64,000 nucleotides of DNA from Balneola sp. (GTDB taxonomy: Bacteria > Bacteroidota > Rhodothermia > Balneolales > Balneolaceae). Within the stretch, counting starts at the first letter, position 1. Every line of letters begins with the position of its first letter. Location: contig NZQV01000010.1 of assembly GCA_002696035.1 (NCBI GenBank), forward strand, positions 806,001 through 870,000, written 5' to 3'. Shown here piece by piece: positions 9,244 to 18,549 of this stretch. The position numbers and the translations under genes were made by a program. Below the pieces are notes generated by a model. That model was not told the DNA's origin, searched no databases, and saw only the letters and a program-made list of their open reading frames with translations.

Positions 9244-10233
9244 TTATCTGAGAATTTTAGCTAAATCAATTAATGTGTGGTCTAGTTCTTTCTTTTTAGA
9301 GATGGCTACACGCATCGGGGTGATCTTCAGTGAATTATTCACCACGCCAACCATCACTTCGCTATGGCCTTCCAGTAGAACTTTTACTGCGGCTGCACCC
9401 AGCCGGCTGGCTAATACACGATCGCGGGCAGTTGGAGCCCCTCCTCGTTGTATGTGTCCCAATATACATACTCGAACATCATACTGGGCAAAATCATCCT
9501 GAATATTCTCTTTCAGTTTTACAGCTCCTCCGGTTTCATCTCCTTCGGCTACCACAACCAGGCTGCTTCGGCGCTGAGACTTCAGCATATCATGCAGTTG
9601 TCTTTTTACATCTTCTACATGAGTCAGCTCTTCGGGCAACAGTGCTAATTCTGCACCACTTGCAATACCTGTCTCCAAAGCTATAAAACCGGTATCGCGG
9701 CCCATAACCTCTACCAGAAACATACGTTCGTGGGCATCGGCAGTATCGCGAATTTTATCGATTGCATCGAGAGCAGTGTTTAAGGCAGAATCGTAACCGA
9801 TGGTTTCATCCGTTCCAATTATGTCATTATCGATAGTGGCCGGAATTCCTACTACATTGAACTTAAACTCCTTGGATAGTTTATTGGCTCCGGTAAATGT
9901 TCCGTCACCACCAATAGCTATAAGCGCGTCAATATCATATTTCTTGAGATTTTCAGCTGCTTTTCTTCTTCCTTCTTCAGTTCGGAATTCTTCGGAGCGT
10001 GCGGACTTGAGGATGGTTCCTCCGCGCTGTATGATGTTTGATACCGAGTGCGCGTCAAGTTCTGTGAATTCTTCATTGATCAAACCATAGTAACCATGCT
10101 TGATACCATAAACCTTAATGCCAGCCTGCGAAGCTGCACGCACCACTGCCCTGATGGCAGCGTTCATACCGGGCGAATCTCCCCCGCTTGTTAAAACTCC
10201 GATGGTCTTAACTTTAATTATTTCGTCTGTCAT
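9244..10233 (-). CDS. pfkA: ATP-dependent 6-phosphofructokinase
   Basis: This 329-residue enzyme phosphorylates fructose-6-phosphate to fructose-1,6-bisphosphate. Nucleotide motifs are TSGGDSPGMNAA near residues 15-26 and GGDGT at 108-112. The catalytic base is D135 in PATIDNDIIGTD. A Gly after GGD, and no Lys before TIDND, point to ATP and not pyrophosphate as donor (PPi enzymes usually have GGDD and PKTIDND). It is the first gene of the long minus-strand run and faces the prenyl synthase across a 96-base divergent spacer. Confidence 0.95.
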   Translation of the reverse strand: MTDEIIKVKTIGVLTSGGDSPGMNAAIRAVVRAASQAGIKVYGIKHGYYGLINEEFTELDAHSVSNIIQRGGTILKSARSEEFRTEEGRRKAAENLKKYDIDALIAIGGDGTFTGANKLSKEFKFNVVGIPATIDNDIIGTDETIGYDSALNTALDAIDKIRDTADAHERMFLVEVMGRDTGFIALETGIASGAELALLPEELTHVEDVKRQLHDMLKSQRRSSLVVVAEGDETGGAVKLKENIQDDFAQYDVRVCILGHIQRGGAPTARDRVLASRLGAAAVKVLLEGHSEVMVGVVNNSLKITPMRVAISKKKELDHTLIDLAKILR

Positions 10234-10329
10234 AAATTTTCAATGAGAGTGAGTGATTGAGAGTAAATAATTGTTCGTATTATCAGTAAATTATTCAACG
10301 GCAAGTTTAAGAAAATTTCAACACAATTG
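10234..10329. promoter_or_regulatory. Divergent intergenic region between pfkA and polyprenyl synthase
   Basis: These 96 bases separate two divergent genes and must hold at least two promoters. The region is AT-rich. No clear TTTG/TAnnTTTG pair was found on either strand, so no start site is assigned. Confidence 0.4.
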
Positions 10330-11349
10330 ATGATTGATAACCAAGAGTTAACAAAGATAAATTCTGAGACCGTTACACGAAAAACATTAAAGGAAATTAC
10401 CGAACCGGTTTCAGCAAACTTGTCGGAATTTCGAAGCTTTTTTAAGGATACGATCAAGTCGGATGTATTCCTCCTGGATCAGATCATCAAGTACCTGCTC
10501 CGTCAGAAAGGCAAAGAACTCCGTCCTACCCTCGTTTTTATGACTGCCAACCTTTTTGGTGATATCAACCAGCGCAGTTACGTGGCCGCCACCATGATCG
10601 AGCTTCTGCATACCGCTACACTTATCCATGATGATGTAGTAGATGAGGCCGATACCCGCCGCGGATTTGTGAGCATCAATAAGATATGGAAGAATAAAGC
10701 CGGCGTGTTGCTGGGTGATTATCTGCTCTCAAAGGGATTACTTATCGCACTTGAGAATAAGGAGCACAATTTGCTTGAAGTGCAATCAAGGGCTGTACAG
10801 AAAATGAGCGAAGGAGAACTTCGTCAGCTTAAAACCGCCGGACTCTTTAACATGACCGAAGAGCGGTACTTCCAGATCATCTCTGAAAAAACAGCCAGCC
10901 TGATCTCAACTTGTTGTGAATGTGGAGCCGTATCTGCCACTGAGGATGAAAGCATGCACGAACTAATGCGTGAAATAGGAATGTGCATTGGCATTGCCTT
11001 TCAGATCCGCGACGATCTATTTGATTATGGCGTTTATGATATCGGAAAGCCCACCCGAAATGATATTCAGGAGCGAAAGGTGACGCTCCCACTTATCAAA
11101 GCTTTTGAGCATGCCCCAAAGCGTAAAGCAGCTAAGATCAGGGCGCTAATGAAAAAGCGTAAAAAGTCATCCCAAAATGTAGATGATATTGTCAGTTTTG
11201 TGCATGAACACAATGGAATGGAATACGCAAAAAAAGCTATGTACGACTACGCCAACAAAGCTATTGACGGACTTAGCACCTTACCGCCTTCCTCCGCCCG
11301 GCAAGATTTTGTTGACCTGATCCATTTCGTCATTACCCGTAAGAAATAG
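10330..11349 (+). CDS. Polyprenyl diphosphate synthase
   Basis: This 339-residue trans-prenyltransferase condenses isopentenyl diphosphate onto allylic primers to make a long chain for menaquinone or a related quinone. The first aspartate-rich motif is DDVVD at 101-105 (in LIHDDVVDEADTRRG) and the second is DDLFD at 228-232. GKELRPTLV near 61-69 is the usual substrate-binding block. The frame could extend one codon to a TTG at 10327, but the ATG at 10330 is preferred. The product is most likely octaprenyl- or heptaprenyl-PP; chain length cannot be fixed by eye. The next gene begins 4 bases after its stop. Confidence 0.92.
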   Translation: MIDNQELTKINSETVTRKTLKEITEPVSANLSEFRSFFKDTIKSDVFLLDQIIKYLLRQKGKELRPTLVFMTANLFGDINQRSYVAATMIELLHTATLIHDDVVDEADTRRGFVSINKIWKNKAGVLLGDYLLSKGLLIALENKEHNLLEVQSRAVQKMSEGELRQLKTAGLFNMTEERYFQIISEKTASLISTCCECGAVSATEDESMHELMREIGMCIGIAFQIRDDLFDYGVYDIGKPTRNDIQERKVTLPLIKAFEHAPKRKAAKIRALMKKRKKSSQNVDDIVSFVHEHNGMEYAKKAMYDYANKAIDGLSTLPPSSARQDFVDLIHFVITRKK

Positions 11350-11353
11350 TTTT

Positions 11354-12115
11354 ATGAGTTTTGAGCAGCATATTTTTTTATCGGATGTTCATCTGGGGGC
11401 TTTTTCTGCAAAAACGAATAAGCAGATCGAAGAAGACCTTTTAGCTCTGATCGAATATTGCAAACAGCGCCATATTGAATTGCACATTTTGGGCGATCTG
11501 TTCGACTACTGGATGGAATTTCCCGAAAAAGGCTTTGTGCCACAACTCGGGAAAAATATTCTTGAAGCTTTTCAGGATTATAATGAAACCGTTTCGCCTG
11601 CATTATTTGTTACCGGAAATCACGATAACTGGACTTTTGGGCATTTTAAGGAACGGGGTTTTGATCTTGAGGAAAATTTCCGCCTGAAAGAAATTAATGG
11701 AAAGCGATTCTTATTGATGCACGGTGATGGCGTAGCTGCCGCCAAGATCGACTTCCCCCGGGCAGCATTTCATCAGCTTTTAAGACACTCGAACTTTGTG
11801 AATGCATACCAAAAAGTACTCCCTCCGGCAACCGGCCTGGCTTTGATGAAAAAATTCTCATCCCTCACCCGGCGAAGAGATAATCACAACCCTGAGCCTT
11901 TAAACCGCCAGGCTAAAAAGATTTTTAGTCGCCACCGGTTAGACTATATAATTACCGGACACGATCATGTTCCCCGTGTGGAAACATTTCCTCAGGGACG
12001 GTATATAAATTGTGGTCCGTTCTTCAACAAACGAACCCTGGTGCTGCATACCAAAGATGATACTCAACTCGTTACGTGGAATGCAGAAGACAAAAATTTC
12101 ATACCTTTTGGCTGA
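11354..12115 (+). CDS. lpxH: UDP-2,3-diacylglucosamine diphosphatase (LpxH-like)
   Basis: This 253-residue calcineurin-like phosphoesterase is predicted to cleave UDP-2,3-diacylglucosamine to lipid X in lipid A synthesis. Metal-binding motifs are SDVHLGAF (D11, H13), GDLFDYW (D48), GNHDN (N89, H90), MHGDG (H123) and GHDHVPR (H203, H205), matching LpxH order and spacing. It follows the prenyl synthase by 4 bases and precedes the PBP1A gene by 14, so all three genes form an envelope operon. Some Bacteroidota paralogues of this fold have other roles, so the exact substrate is inferred. Confidence 0.85.
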   Translation: MSFEQHIFLSDVHLGAFSAKTNKQIEEDLLALIEYCKQRHIELHILGDLFDYWMEFPEKGFVPQLGKNILEAFQDYNETVSPALFVTGNHDNWTFGHFKERGFDLEENFRLKEINGKRFLLMHGDGVAAAKIDFPRAAFHQLLRHSNFVNAYQKVLPPATGLALMKKFSSLTRRRDNHNPEPLNRQAKKIFSRHRLDYIITGHDHVPRVETFPQGRYINCGPFFNKRTLVLHTKDDTQLVTWNAEDKNFIPFG

Positions 12116-12129
12116 AATAAAAACATATT

Positions 12130-14478
12130 ATGAGCGACGATAAAAAAGACCCTATTGACCATAAAAGGTATTTCAATGATCCGGAGTACCGGAAGAAGAT
12201 CCTGCAAGAGCGAAAAGAAAAGGAACAAGGTAGTTCTTCGAAATCTTCAGGCTCAAATTCTTCCAAAAGATCAAATCCCTATTTCCGAAAATTAAAGATC
12301 TGGGGAGGAAGTGTTGCCGCAGTATTGGCCCTTATAATTGGCGGTTATGTATTCTATTTATTCCAGGGACTTCCCTCGGCAGATGAATTTGAGAACCCCG
12401 AAACAGCTATAGCCTCAGAAGTTCGCAGTCGTGATGGGGAAACACTGGATAAATATTTCACCGAAAACCGTAAATGGGTTCGTTACGAAAATATTTCCCC
12501 AAATGTGATCGATGCCTTAGTGGCTACGGAAGATCATCGTTATTATGAGCACTGGGGCATGGACATGTTCCGAACGCTGGCTATTCCCTGGCATTTGATC
12601 AATGGACGCTGGCAGGGTGCTTCTACCATCTCTCAACAGCTGGCCCGAAACCTGTACAAGAAAATCGGCCAGGAATTTTCTGTCACCCGAAAGTTTCGGG
12701 AAATGATAACCGCGGTACAGCTGGAGCGCCGTTATACCAAGCGTGAAATTGCCGAGATGTATCTCAATACGGTAGAATTTCCGAATTCCACTTTTGGGAT
12801 CGAAGCGGCAGCACAAACGCACTTTGGGAAACCGGCAAAGGAATTAAACATCCCGGAAGCTGCTTCAATGATCGGTTCACTTCAGGCTATTTATGCATAC
12901 AATCCACGAATTTTTCCGGAACGAGCACAAAGCAGAAGAAATATTGTATTGAGGTTGATGTACGATCGTGGTTTTATCACCGAATCAGAATTCGCGGTGA
13001 TGACCGAACAGCCTATTGAGCTGGATTATCACCCTCCTTTCAAAACCGGGCGACAGAGTCGGTATTTTGGAGAATATGTGCGCCAGCAAGTACAACCCTG
13101 GCTCGAGGAAAATGGATACGATCTCTATAAAGATGGCTTAGTGATCTACACAACCATTGACTCAAGACTTCAGAAACATGCGGAAAGTGCTGTTAAAACC
13201 AAGCTGGATTCGCTGCAAAATATTTATGTAGATGAATGGACCTCACCAAAAGGCGAGTACATGGATAAGTTCTGGGAAGAATTTCCACAGTTTCTGAGAG
13301 AATTCATCCGGGAAACAGATCAATATAAAAACGGTTTTAGTAAATATGACACCCGACTGGAGAAAGTTGTATTTGATTCCCTTTTTGCAAAACCCGCATT
13401 CATCGACTCCGTTAAAAAAGCCAGAACCAAATTACAGGCAAGTTTTGTAGCTATTGAACCTGATAACGGCAATGTATTGGCATGGGTGGGCGGCACCGAT
13501 TATGGAAATGTACAATACGATCATGTATATCAATCCCGCCGGCAAGCAGGTTCAACCTTCAAACCTTTTGTATACGCCGTTGCTATTGATAATGGATATA
13601 AACCCTATCACAAATTTTCCAAATTCCCGGTCTCCTTTTATGACCGGCAGGGAAATGTCTGGAATCCCAAAGATCAAACGGTAGCCGATGGAGCTATACA
13701 GGTATCTTTGCGTGAGGCACTTGCCCGCAGTATGAACAATGTTACCGTTCGTTTGCTGCCGGAAATTGCAGGCGCTCCCGGCACCAACAAATTATGGGAA
13801 CTGGATCCTGCCGCCCGTAAGATCAAGGAAATGGCCTCAAACCTGGGAATAGACATGAGTGGCACGCGTGCCTTCCCTTCCATCGCACTCGGTACGGCAC
13901 GTGTATCTCTGCTTGAATTAACCAGTGCTTATACCACATTTGCTAATCAGGGTGTTCATATTGACCCGATCGCCATTACCAGAATTGAGGATCGTGAGGG
14001 CAATGTGTTAAAAGAATTCCATCCCAAATACACCAAAGAAGTAATTAGTCCGGAAACGGCTTACATCATTACTGATATGTTGAGAGGTGTGATACGAGGC
14101 GGCGAAGACTTTTATGGAACAGGCGTTCGCCTGAGAAATGTGTATGGCGTACGTCAAGATGTTGCAGGCAAAACCGGAACCACGCAAAACAGTGCTGATA
14201 ACTGGTTTATTGCCATGATGCCACATGTGGTAATGGGAGCTTGGGTTGGGGGCGCAGACCGAAGAATCCGCTTTCCGGATGACACCTACATTGGTCAGGG
14301 AGCTCGTTCTGCACTCCCCATTGTTGGAACCTTTATTAATAAAGCTACAGCTGATGAATCGGCCTACTGGAAATATGACGCTTTCGAACCCCCACCGGGT
14401 TTTGTAATGCCGGAAGATCCCTCTGAAACCCAAAATGAGCTGATCAAGGATAGTAATAAAGGAAATATTGGCTGGTAA
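12130..14478 (+). CDS. Class A penicillin-binding protein (PBP1A-type)
   Basis: This 782-residue bifunctional enzyme polymerises glycan strands and cross-links peptides in peptidoglycan. A basic cytoplasmic tail (1-57) is followed by one membrane helix (about 58-78). The GT51 glycosyltransferase has catalytic E134 in ATEDHRYYEHWG and the GASTISQQLARNLY motif. The transpeptidase has the SxxK motif at S475 (GSTFK), SMN at 534-536 and KTGT at 681-684. All catalytic motifs are intact. A charged, Ser-rich N-terminus is usual in Bacteroidota homologues. Confidence 0.94.
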   Translation: MSDDKKDPIDHKRYFNDPEYRKKILQERKEKEQGSSSKSSGSNSSKRSNPYFRKLKIWGGSVAAVLALIIGGYVFYLFQGLPSADEFENPETAIASEVRSRDGETLDKYFTENRKWVRYENISPNVIDALVATEDHRYYEHWGMDMFRTLAIPWHLINGRWQGASTISQQLARNLYKKIGQEFSVTRKFREMITAVQLERRYTKREIAEMYLNTVEFPNSTFGIEAAAQTHFGKPAKELNIPEAASMIGSLQAIYAYNPRIFPERAQSRRNIVLRLMYDRGFITESEFAVMTEQPIELDYHPPFKTGRQSRYFGEYVRQQVQPWLEENGYDLYKDGLVIYTTIDSRLQKHAESAVKTKLDSLQNIYVDEWTSPKGEYMDKFWEEFPQFLREFIRETDQYKNGFSKYDTRLEKVVFDSLFAKPAFIDSVKKARTKLQASFVAIEPDNGNVLAWVGGTDYGNVQYDHVYQSRRQAGSTFKPFVYAVAIDNGYKPYHKFSKFPVSFYDRQGNVWNPKDQTVADGAIQVSLREALARSMNNVTVRLLPEIAGAPGTNKLWELDPAARKIKEMASNLGIDMSGTRAFPSIALGTARVSLLELTSAYTTFANQGVHIDPIAITRIEDREGNVLKEFHPKYTKEVISPETAYIITDMLRGVIRGGEDFYGTGVRLRNVYGVRQDVAGKTGTTQNSADNWFIAMMPHVVMGAWVGGADRRIRFPDDTYIGQGARSALPIVGTFINKATADESAYWKYDAFEPPPGFVMPEDPSETQNELIKDSNKGNIGW

Positions 14479-14861
14479 TTATTGATCCAGTCAATAGATC
14501 AGCTTCATCAGTAGCTGTGCTCTTCCGAAAAGGAAACCTTGTGGGCTCTCCTTAATCATAGCTGTACTTTTTGCATACTGTGATTCAGGATGTGCCATTG
14601 ACTTTATTCTTAAGTGGAAGTGGGTCACCAAAATCACCTTCCCTTTACTCTTCTATAATCCCCCTTAGGAAGTTCTTGTTCAAACTCACACATACTACAA
14701 CCAAGGGCTTGCTTACCAGATTATCATAATATTTATACGGAAACGGGAAACATCACTTGCTCTTACTCTGATTTTCCTGCTGCTGAAAAAAATTCACCTA
14801 TAAAAAAAGCCGATAAGAATTTTCCTATCGGCTTGTAAGATCTAATTTTGTAATCTGGTGA
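14479..14861. other. Intergenic region between convergent PBP1A and atpC genes
   Basis: A 383-base convergent spacer. No open frame here looks coding on either strand. The only clear signal is the rho-independent terminator for atpDC at 14802-14832. No T-tailed hairpin for the plus-strand PBP gene was found. Confidence 0.6.
14802..14832 (-). terminator. Rho-independent terminator of atpDC
   Basis: GCCGATA (14809-14815) pairs perfectly with TATCGGC (14826-14832) around a 10-base loop. Seven A residues at 14802-14808 become the U-tract on the minus-strand transcript. It lies 30 bases beyond the atpC stop. Confidence 0.88.
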
Positions 14862-15125
14862 TCAGTCGTCGGCTTCTTCTACTGATTCTGCCAATAAGGT
14901 GAGCTTGTTGTTATTCACTTCCACAAAGCCACCGGAGATATTGAAATTCGTATCTCCGTCCTTCTTTCGGACCAAAACATTTCCCTTTTCTAAGGTAGAA
15001 ACAATAGGGGCGTGATTATGTTTGATCTCGAAACTACCCTGCGTCCCAGGAAGCTTTACGCCGCTTACCTCTCCCTCAAAAAGAGAGCCATTGGGAGTAA
15101 GAATTTGTGCATTGAATGTGCTCAT
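14862..15125 (-). CDS. atpC: ATP synthase epsilon subunit (short form)
   Basis: This 87-residue protein covers only the N-terminal beta-sandwich of the F1 epsilon subunit (MSTFNAQILTPNGSLFEGEV...PGTQGSFEIKHNHAP). Most bacterial epsilon subunits are about 130-140 residues and end in two helices that act as a rotation brake. Those helices are missing here, as in many Bacteroidota. It follows atpD by 22 bases. Loss of the C-terminal domain implies a different, or no, epsilon-based inhibition of ATP hydrolysis. Confidence 0.93.
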   Translation of the reverse strand: MSTFNAQILTPNGSLFEGEVSGVKLPGTQGSFEIKHNHAPIVSTLEKGNVLVRKKDGDTNFNISGGFVEVNNNKLTLLAESVEEADD

Positions 15126-15147
15126 AATTATTATCTGGCGTTAAAAG

Positions 15148-16650
<1,503 letters not shown>

Positions 16651-16720
16651 CTAAATCGCGATTTGTTAAACTTTTTCTTTAAAAATTTTTAGATCTAAAT
16701 ATGCTTTGTGGCAAAGGCTG

Positions 16721-16752
16721 GTAAAGATAGGCAGATACTTAAAGAGAGGCAA
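16721..16752 (-). promoter_or_regulatory. Candidate Bacteroidota-type promoter for atpDC
   Basis: On the minus strand TTG (16752-16750) is followed, after 20 bases, by TATCTTTAC (16729-16721). This resembles the TTTG/TAnnTTTG promoter of Bacteroidota. It would give a 5' leader of about 65 bases before the atpD ATG at 16647. Assigned by eye only. Confidence 0.4.
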
Positions 16753-16770
16753 CGAAAAAATCCGACTATA

Positions 16771-16843
16771 TTTCCCTCATCACTCCCGTTGGTGCGCACC
16801 CTGCCTGCCTGGCAAAATTAGCGGGCATCTAATGTGAGGGAAA
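16771..16843. repeat. 73-bp inverted-repeat element
   Basis: TTTCCCTCA (16771-16779) is matched by TGAGGGAAA (16835-16843), a perfect 9-bp terminal inverted repeat. The interior holds a GGTGCGCACC palindrome (16791-16800) and GC-rich tracts that contrast with the AT-rich surroundings. It could be a small repeat element or a structured RNA. No second copy was noticed in this window. Confidence 0.5.
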
Positions 16844-17037
16844 GCACAGGATAGAATCATTTTAATCAAACAATCGATGGTAAGACCCTAACCCTCAGCA
16901 TGAAAATCAGGACTTTGAAATGCTAATGCATTGATGAAGACAAACCAAGGCATAAAAACCATCCTTAAAAAACCTTTAAAACACCGTAGTTCGCATTAGC
17001 AACTCCCACCTTAAAATTTTATCTTTACAGCTTGTAA

Positions 17038-17066
17038 AGTCTCGCCAAAACGAGGCTCTTTTTATT
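17038..17066 (+). terminator. Hairpin with T-run upstream of rsmB
   Basis: GTCTCG pairs with CGAGGC (one G-T pair) around a CCAAAA loop, followed by TCTTTTTATT. There is no plus-strand gene upstream for it to terminate, so it may be a leader attenuator or the end of a short RNA. Confidence 0.45.
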
Positions 17067-17082
17067 ATGTCATCCAAATTCA

Positions 17083-17107
17083 AGGTGATCCGCAATCACC
17101 TTTTTTT
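17083..17107 (+). terminator. Strong hairpin with T7 run upstream of rsmB
   Basis: AGGTGAT (17083-17089) pairs perfectly with ATCACCT (17095-17101) around a 5-base loop, with seven Ts from 17101 to 17107. It has the shape of an efficient rho-independent terminator only 36 bases before the rsmB start, so it may attenuate rsmB or end a short transcript. Confidence 0.6.
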
Positions 17108-17142
17108 GTAGCAGGTAACCTCAATTATAAATTTGTACTCCT

Positions 17143-18462
17143 TTGGAAACTGAATTATCAGAACGCTCGGTTAGTGTAGATATACTTATTAATTTTGATG
17201 AAAATCAACGTATTGAATTTTCATATGCTGATGAGCTTGAAACCCGCGAACGAGCTCAGGTTCGTGAATATGTTCAAAATATATTACGAAAACGCAGCTA
17301 TCTCGATTTTCTAATCAACGAATTTTCCAGTGTTACCATCGAGGAAATGAAACCGGGGTTAAAGAACATCCTGCGGTTAGCCATTTACGATCTGTTATTC
17401 CAGGACAGTACGCCCGATTATGCAGCCATCAATGAAGCAGTTGAGATCGCCAAAATGAAGCTGGGCTCCAAAACCGGTGATCTGGTTAATGCTATTATGC
17501 GTAATCTGCAGCGCGACCGCGACAAACTTCCTAAGCCTGCATTCAAAGACCGTAACAAACTAGTTGCTACTACGTTCTCTCACCCGGAATGGATGGTGGC
17601 CCGATGGAGACAACGATTTGGAGAACGTGAAGCTTTCCAGCTGATGCAAGCCAATAATTCCCGTCCTAATTTTTATGTTCGGGTGAACAGCCTGCGAACA
17701 AAACCTGAGAATTTTGAGCTCCGAATGGAGAAAATGGATGTGATATTCGAAACCAGCGAATGGCTACCCTATTATTATAAGGTTGATTCTGTTCAGCCTT
17801 TCATCGAAAAGGGATTACTCGCCAAAGGAATCTGTCAGGTTCAGGATGTTGCAGCCGGTTTTGCTCCTACTATTCTGGATCCCCAGCCCGGCGAAAAAGT
17901 ATTTGACCTCTGTGCTGCACCGGGTACCAAATCGATCATGATGGCCGACCTCATGCAGGCTGAAGGCGATATCACTTCTGTGGATATTTCCAATGAACGA
18001 CTGCAAAAACTGGCGGAAAGTGCGCTCAACTACGGTGCTGAAAACATTAAGATCCGTGGTGGCGATGTTCGGGAAGTTTCCCTCGGTCTTGCTGATGCCG
18101 TTCTGCTGGATGCCCCTTGTACCGGAACCGGTGTTTTAAGTAAACGCGCCGACCTGCGTTGGAGACGTGATCAAGAAGGACTTGACAATGCTGTTGCCCT
18201 TCAGGAAGAATTACTGGAAGAAGCGGCTAACATGGTGAAGCGCGGAGGCCGTTTGGTTTACAGCACGTGTTCCTTAGAGCCTGAAGAGAATATGGAACAG
18301 ATCGAGAAGTTCCTTGAGAAGTATGACAACTTTGAGCTGGAGCCACTGGATATTTATCTCCCTGAGGAAGTACTTTCAGAAGATATGCTTTCCTATCAGA
18401 CATTCCCTCACAAACACGGTTGCGACGGTCACTTTGGCGTATTGCTGAAACGAGTGAAATAA
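17143..18462 (+). CDS. rsmB: 16S rRNA m5C967 methyltransferase RsmB
   Basis: This 439-residue enzyme methylates a cytosine in 16S rRNA using S-adenosylmethionine. An N-terminal NusB-like RNA-binding helical domain (about 1-150) precedes the Rossmann methyltransferase. The SAM motif is DLCAAPGTKS, motif IV is DAPCTGTGVLSKR (C326) and motif VI is YSTCSLEPEEN (C376, the covalent nucleophile). The frame is closed by a TAA at 17128-17130, and the first usable start is TTG at 17143; the first ATG would remove much of the NusB domain. The start is therefore TTG, which may keep expression low. Confidence 0.92.
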   Translation: METELSERSVSVDILINFDENQRIEFSYADELETRERAQVREYVQNILRKRSYLDFLINEFSSVTIEEMKPGLKNILRLAIYDLLFQDSTPDYAAINEAVEIAKMKLGSKTGDLVNAIMRNLQRDRDKLPKPAFKDRNKLVATTFSHPEWMVARWRQRFGEREAFQLMQANNSRPNFYVRVNSLRTKPENFELRMEKMDVIFETSEWLPYYYKVDSVQPFIEKGLLAKGICQVQDVAAGFAPTILDPQPGEKVFDLCAAPGTKSIMMADLMQAEGDITSVDISNERLQKLAESALNYGAENIKIRGGDVREVSLGLADAVLLDAPCTGTGVLSKRADLRWRRDQEGLDNAVALQEELLEEAANMVKRGGRLVYSTCSLEPEENMEQIEKFLEKYDNFELEPLDIYLPEEVLSEDMLSYQTFPHKHGCDGHFGVLLKRVK

Positions 18463-18469
18463 ATTATTA

Positions 18470-18503
18470 GAATTCAGAATTCTGAATTCAGAATTCTGAA
18501 TTC
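18470..18503. repeat. 34-bp perfect palindrome of GAATTC/AGAATTCT units
   Basis: GAATTC alternates with AGAATTCT and the whole 34 bases read the same on both strands. It starts 7 bases after the rsmB stop. It could fold as a cruciform or RNA hairpin; no T-run follows, so a simple terminator is unlikely. Confidence 0.85.
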
Positions 18504-18549
18504 CCTGATCCGTCGCTTCATATAAATTTTTGTTACCCGATCACGATCT

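Noticed and set aside
10230-10457. Minus-strand frame of 75 codons overlapping the pfkA start
   Set aside because: It overlaps the polyprenyl synthase on the opposite strand and has no protein-like features.
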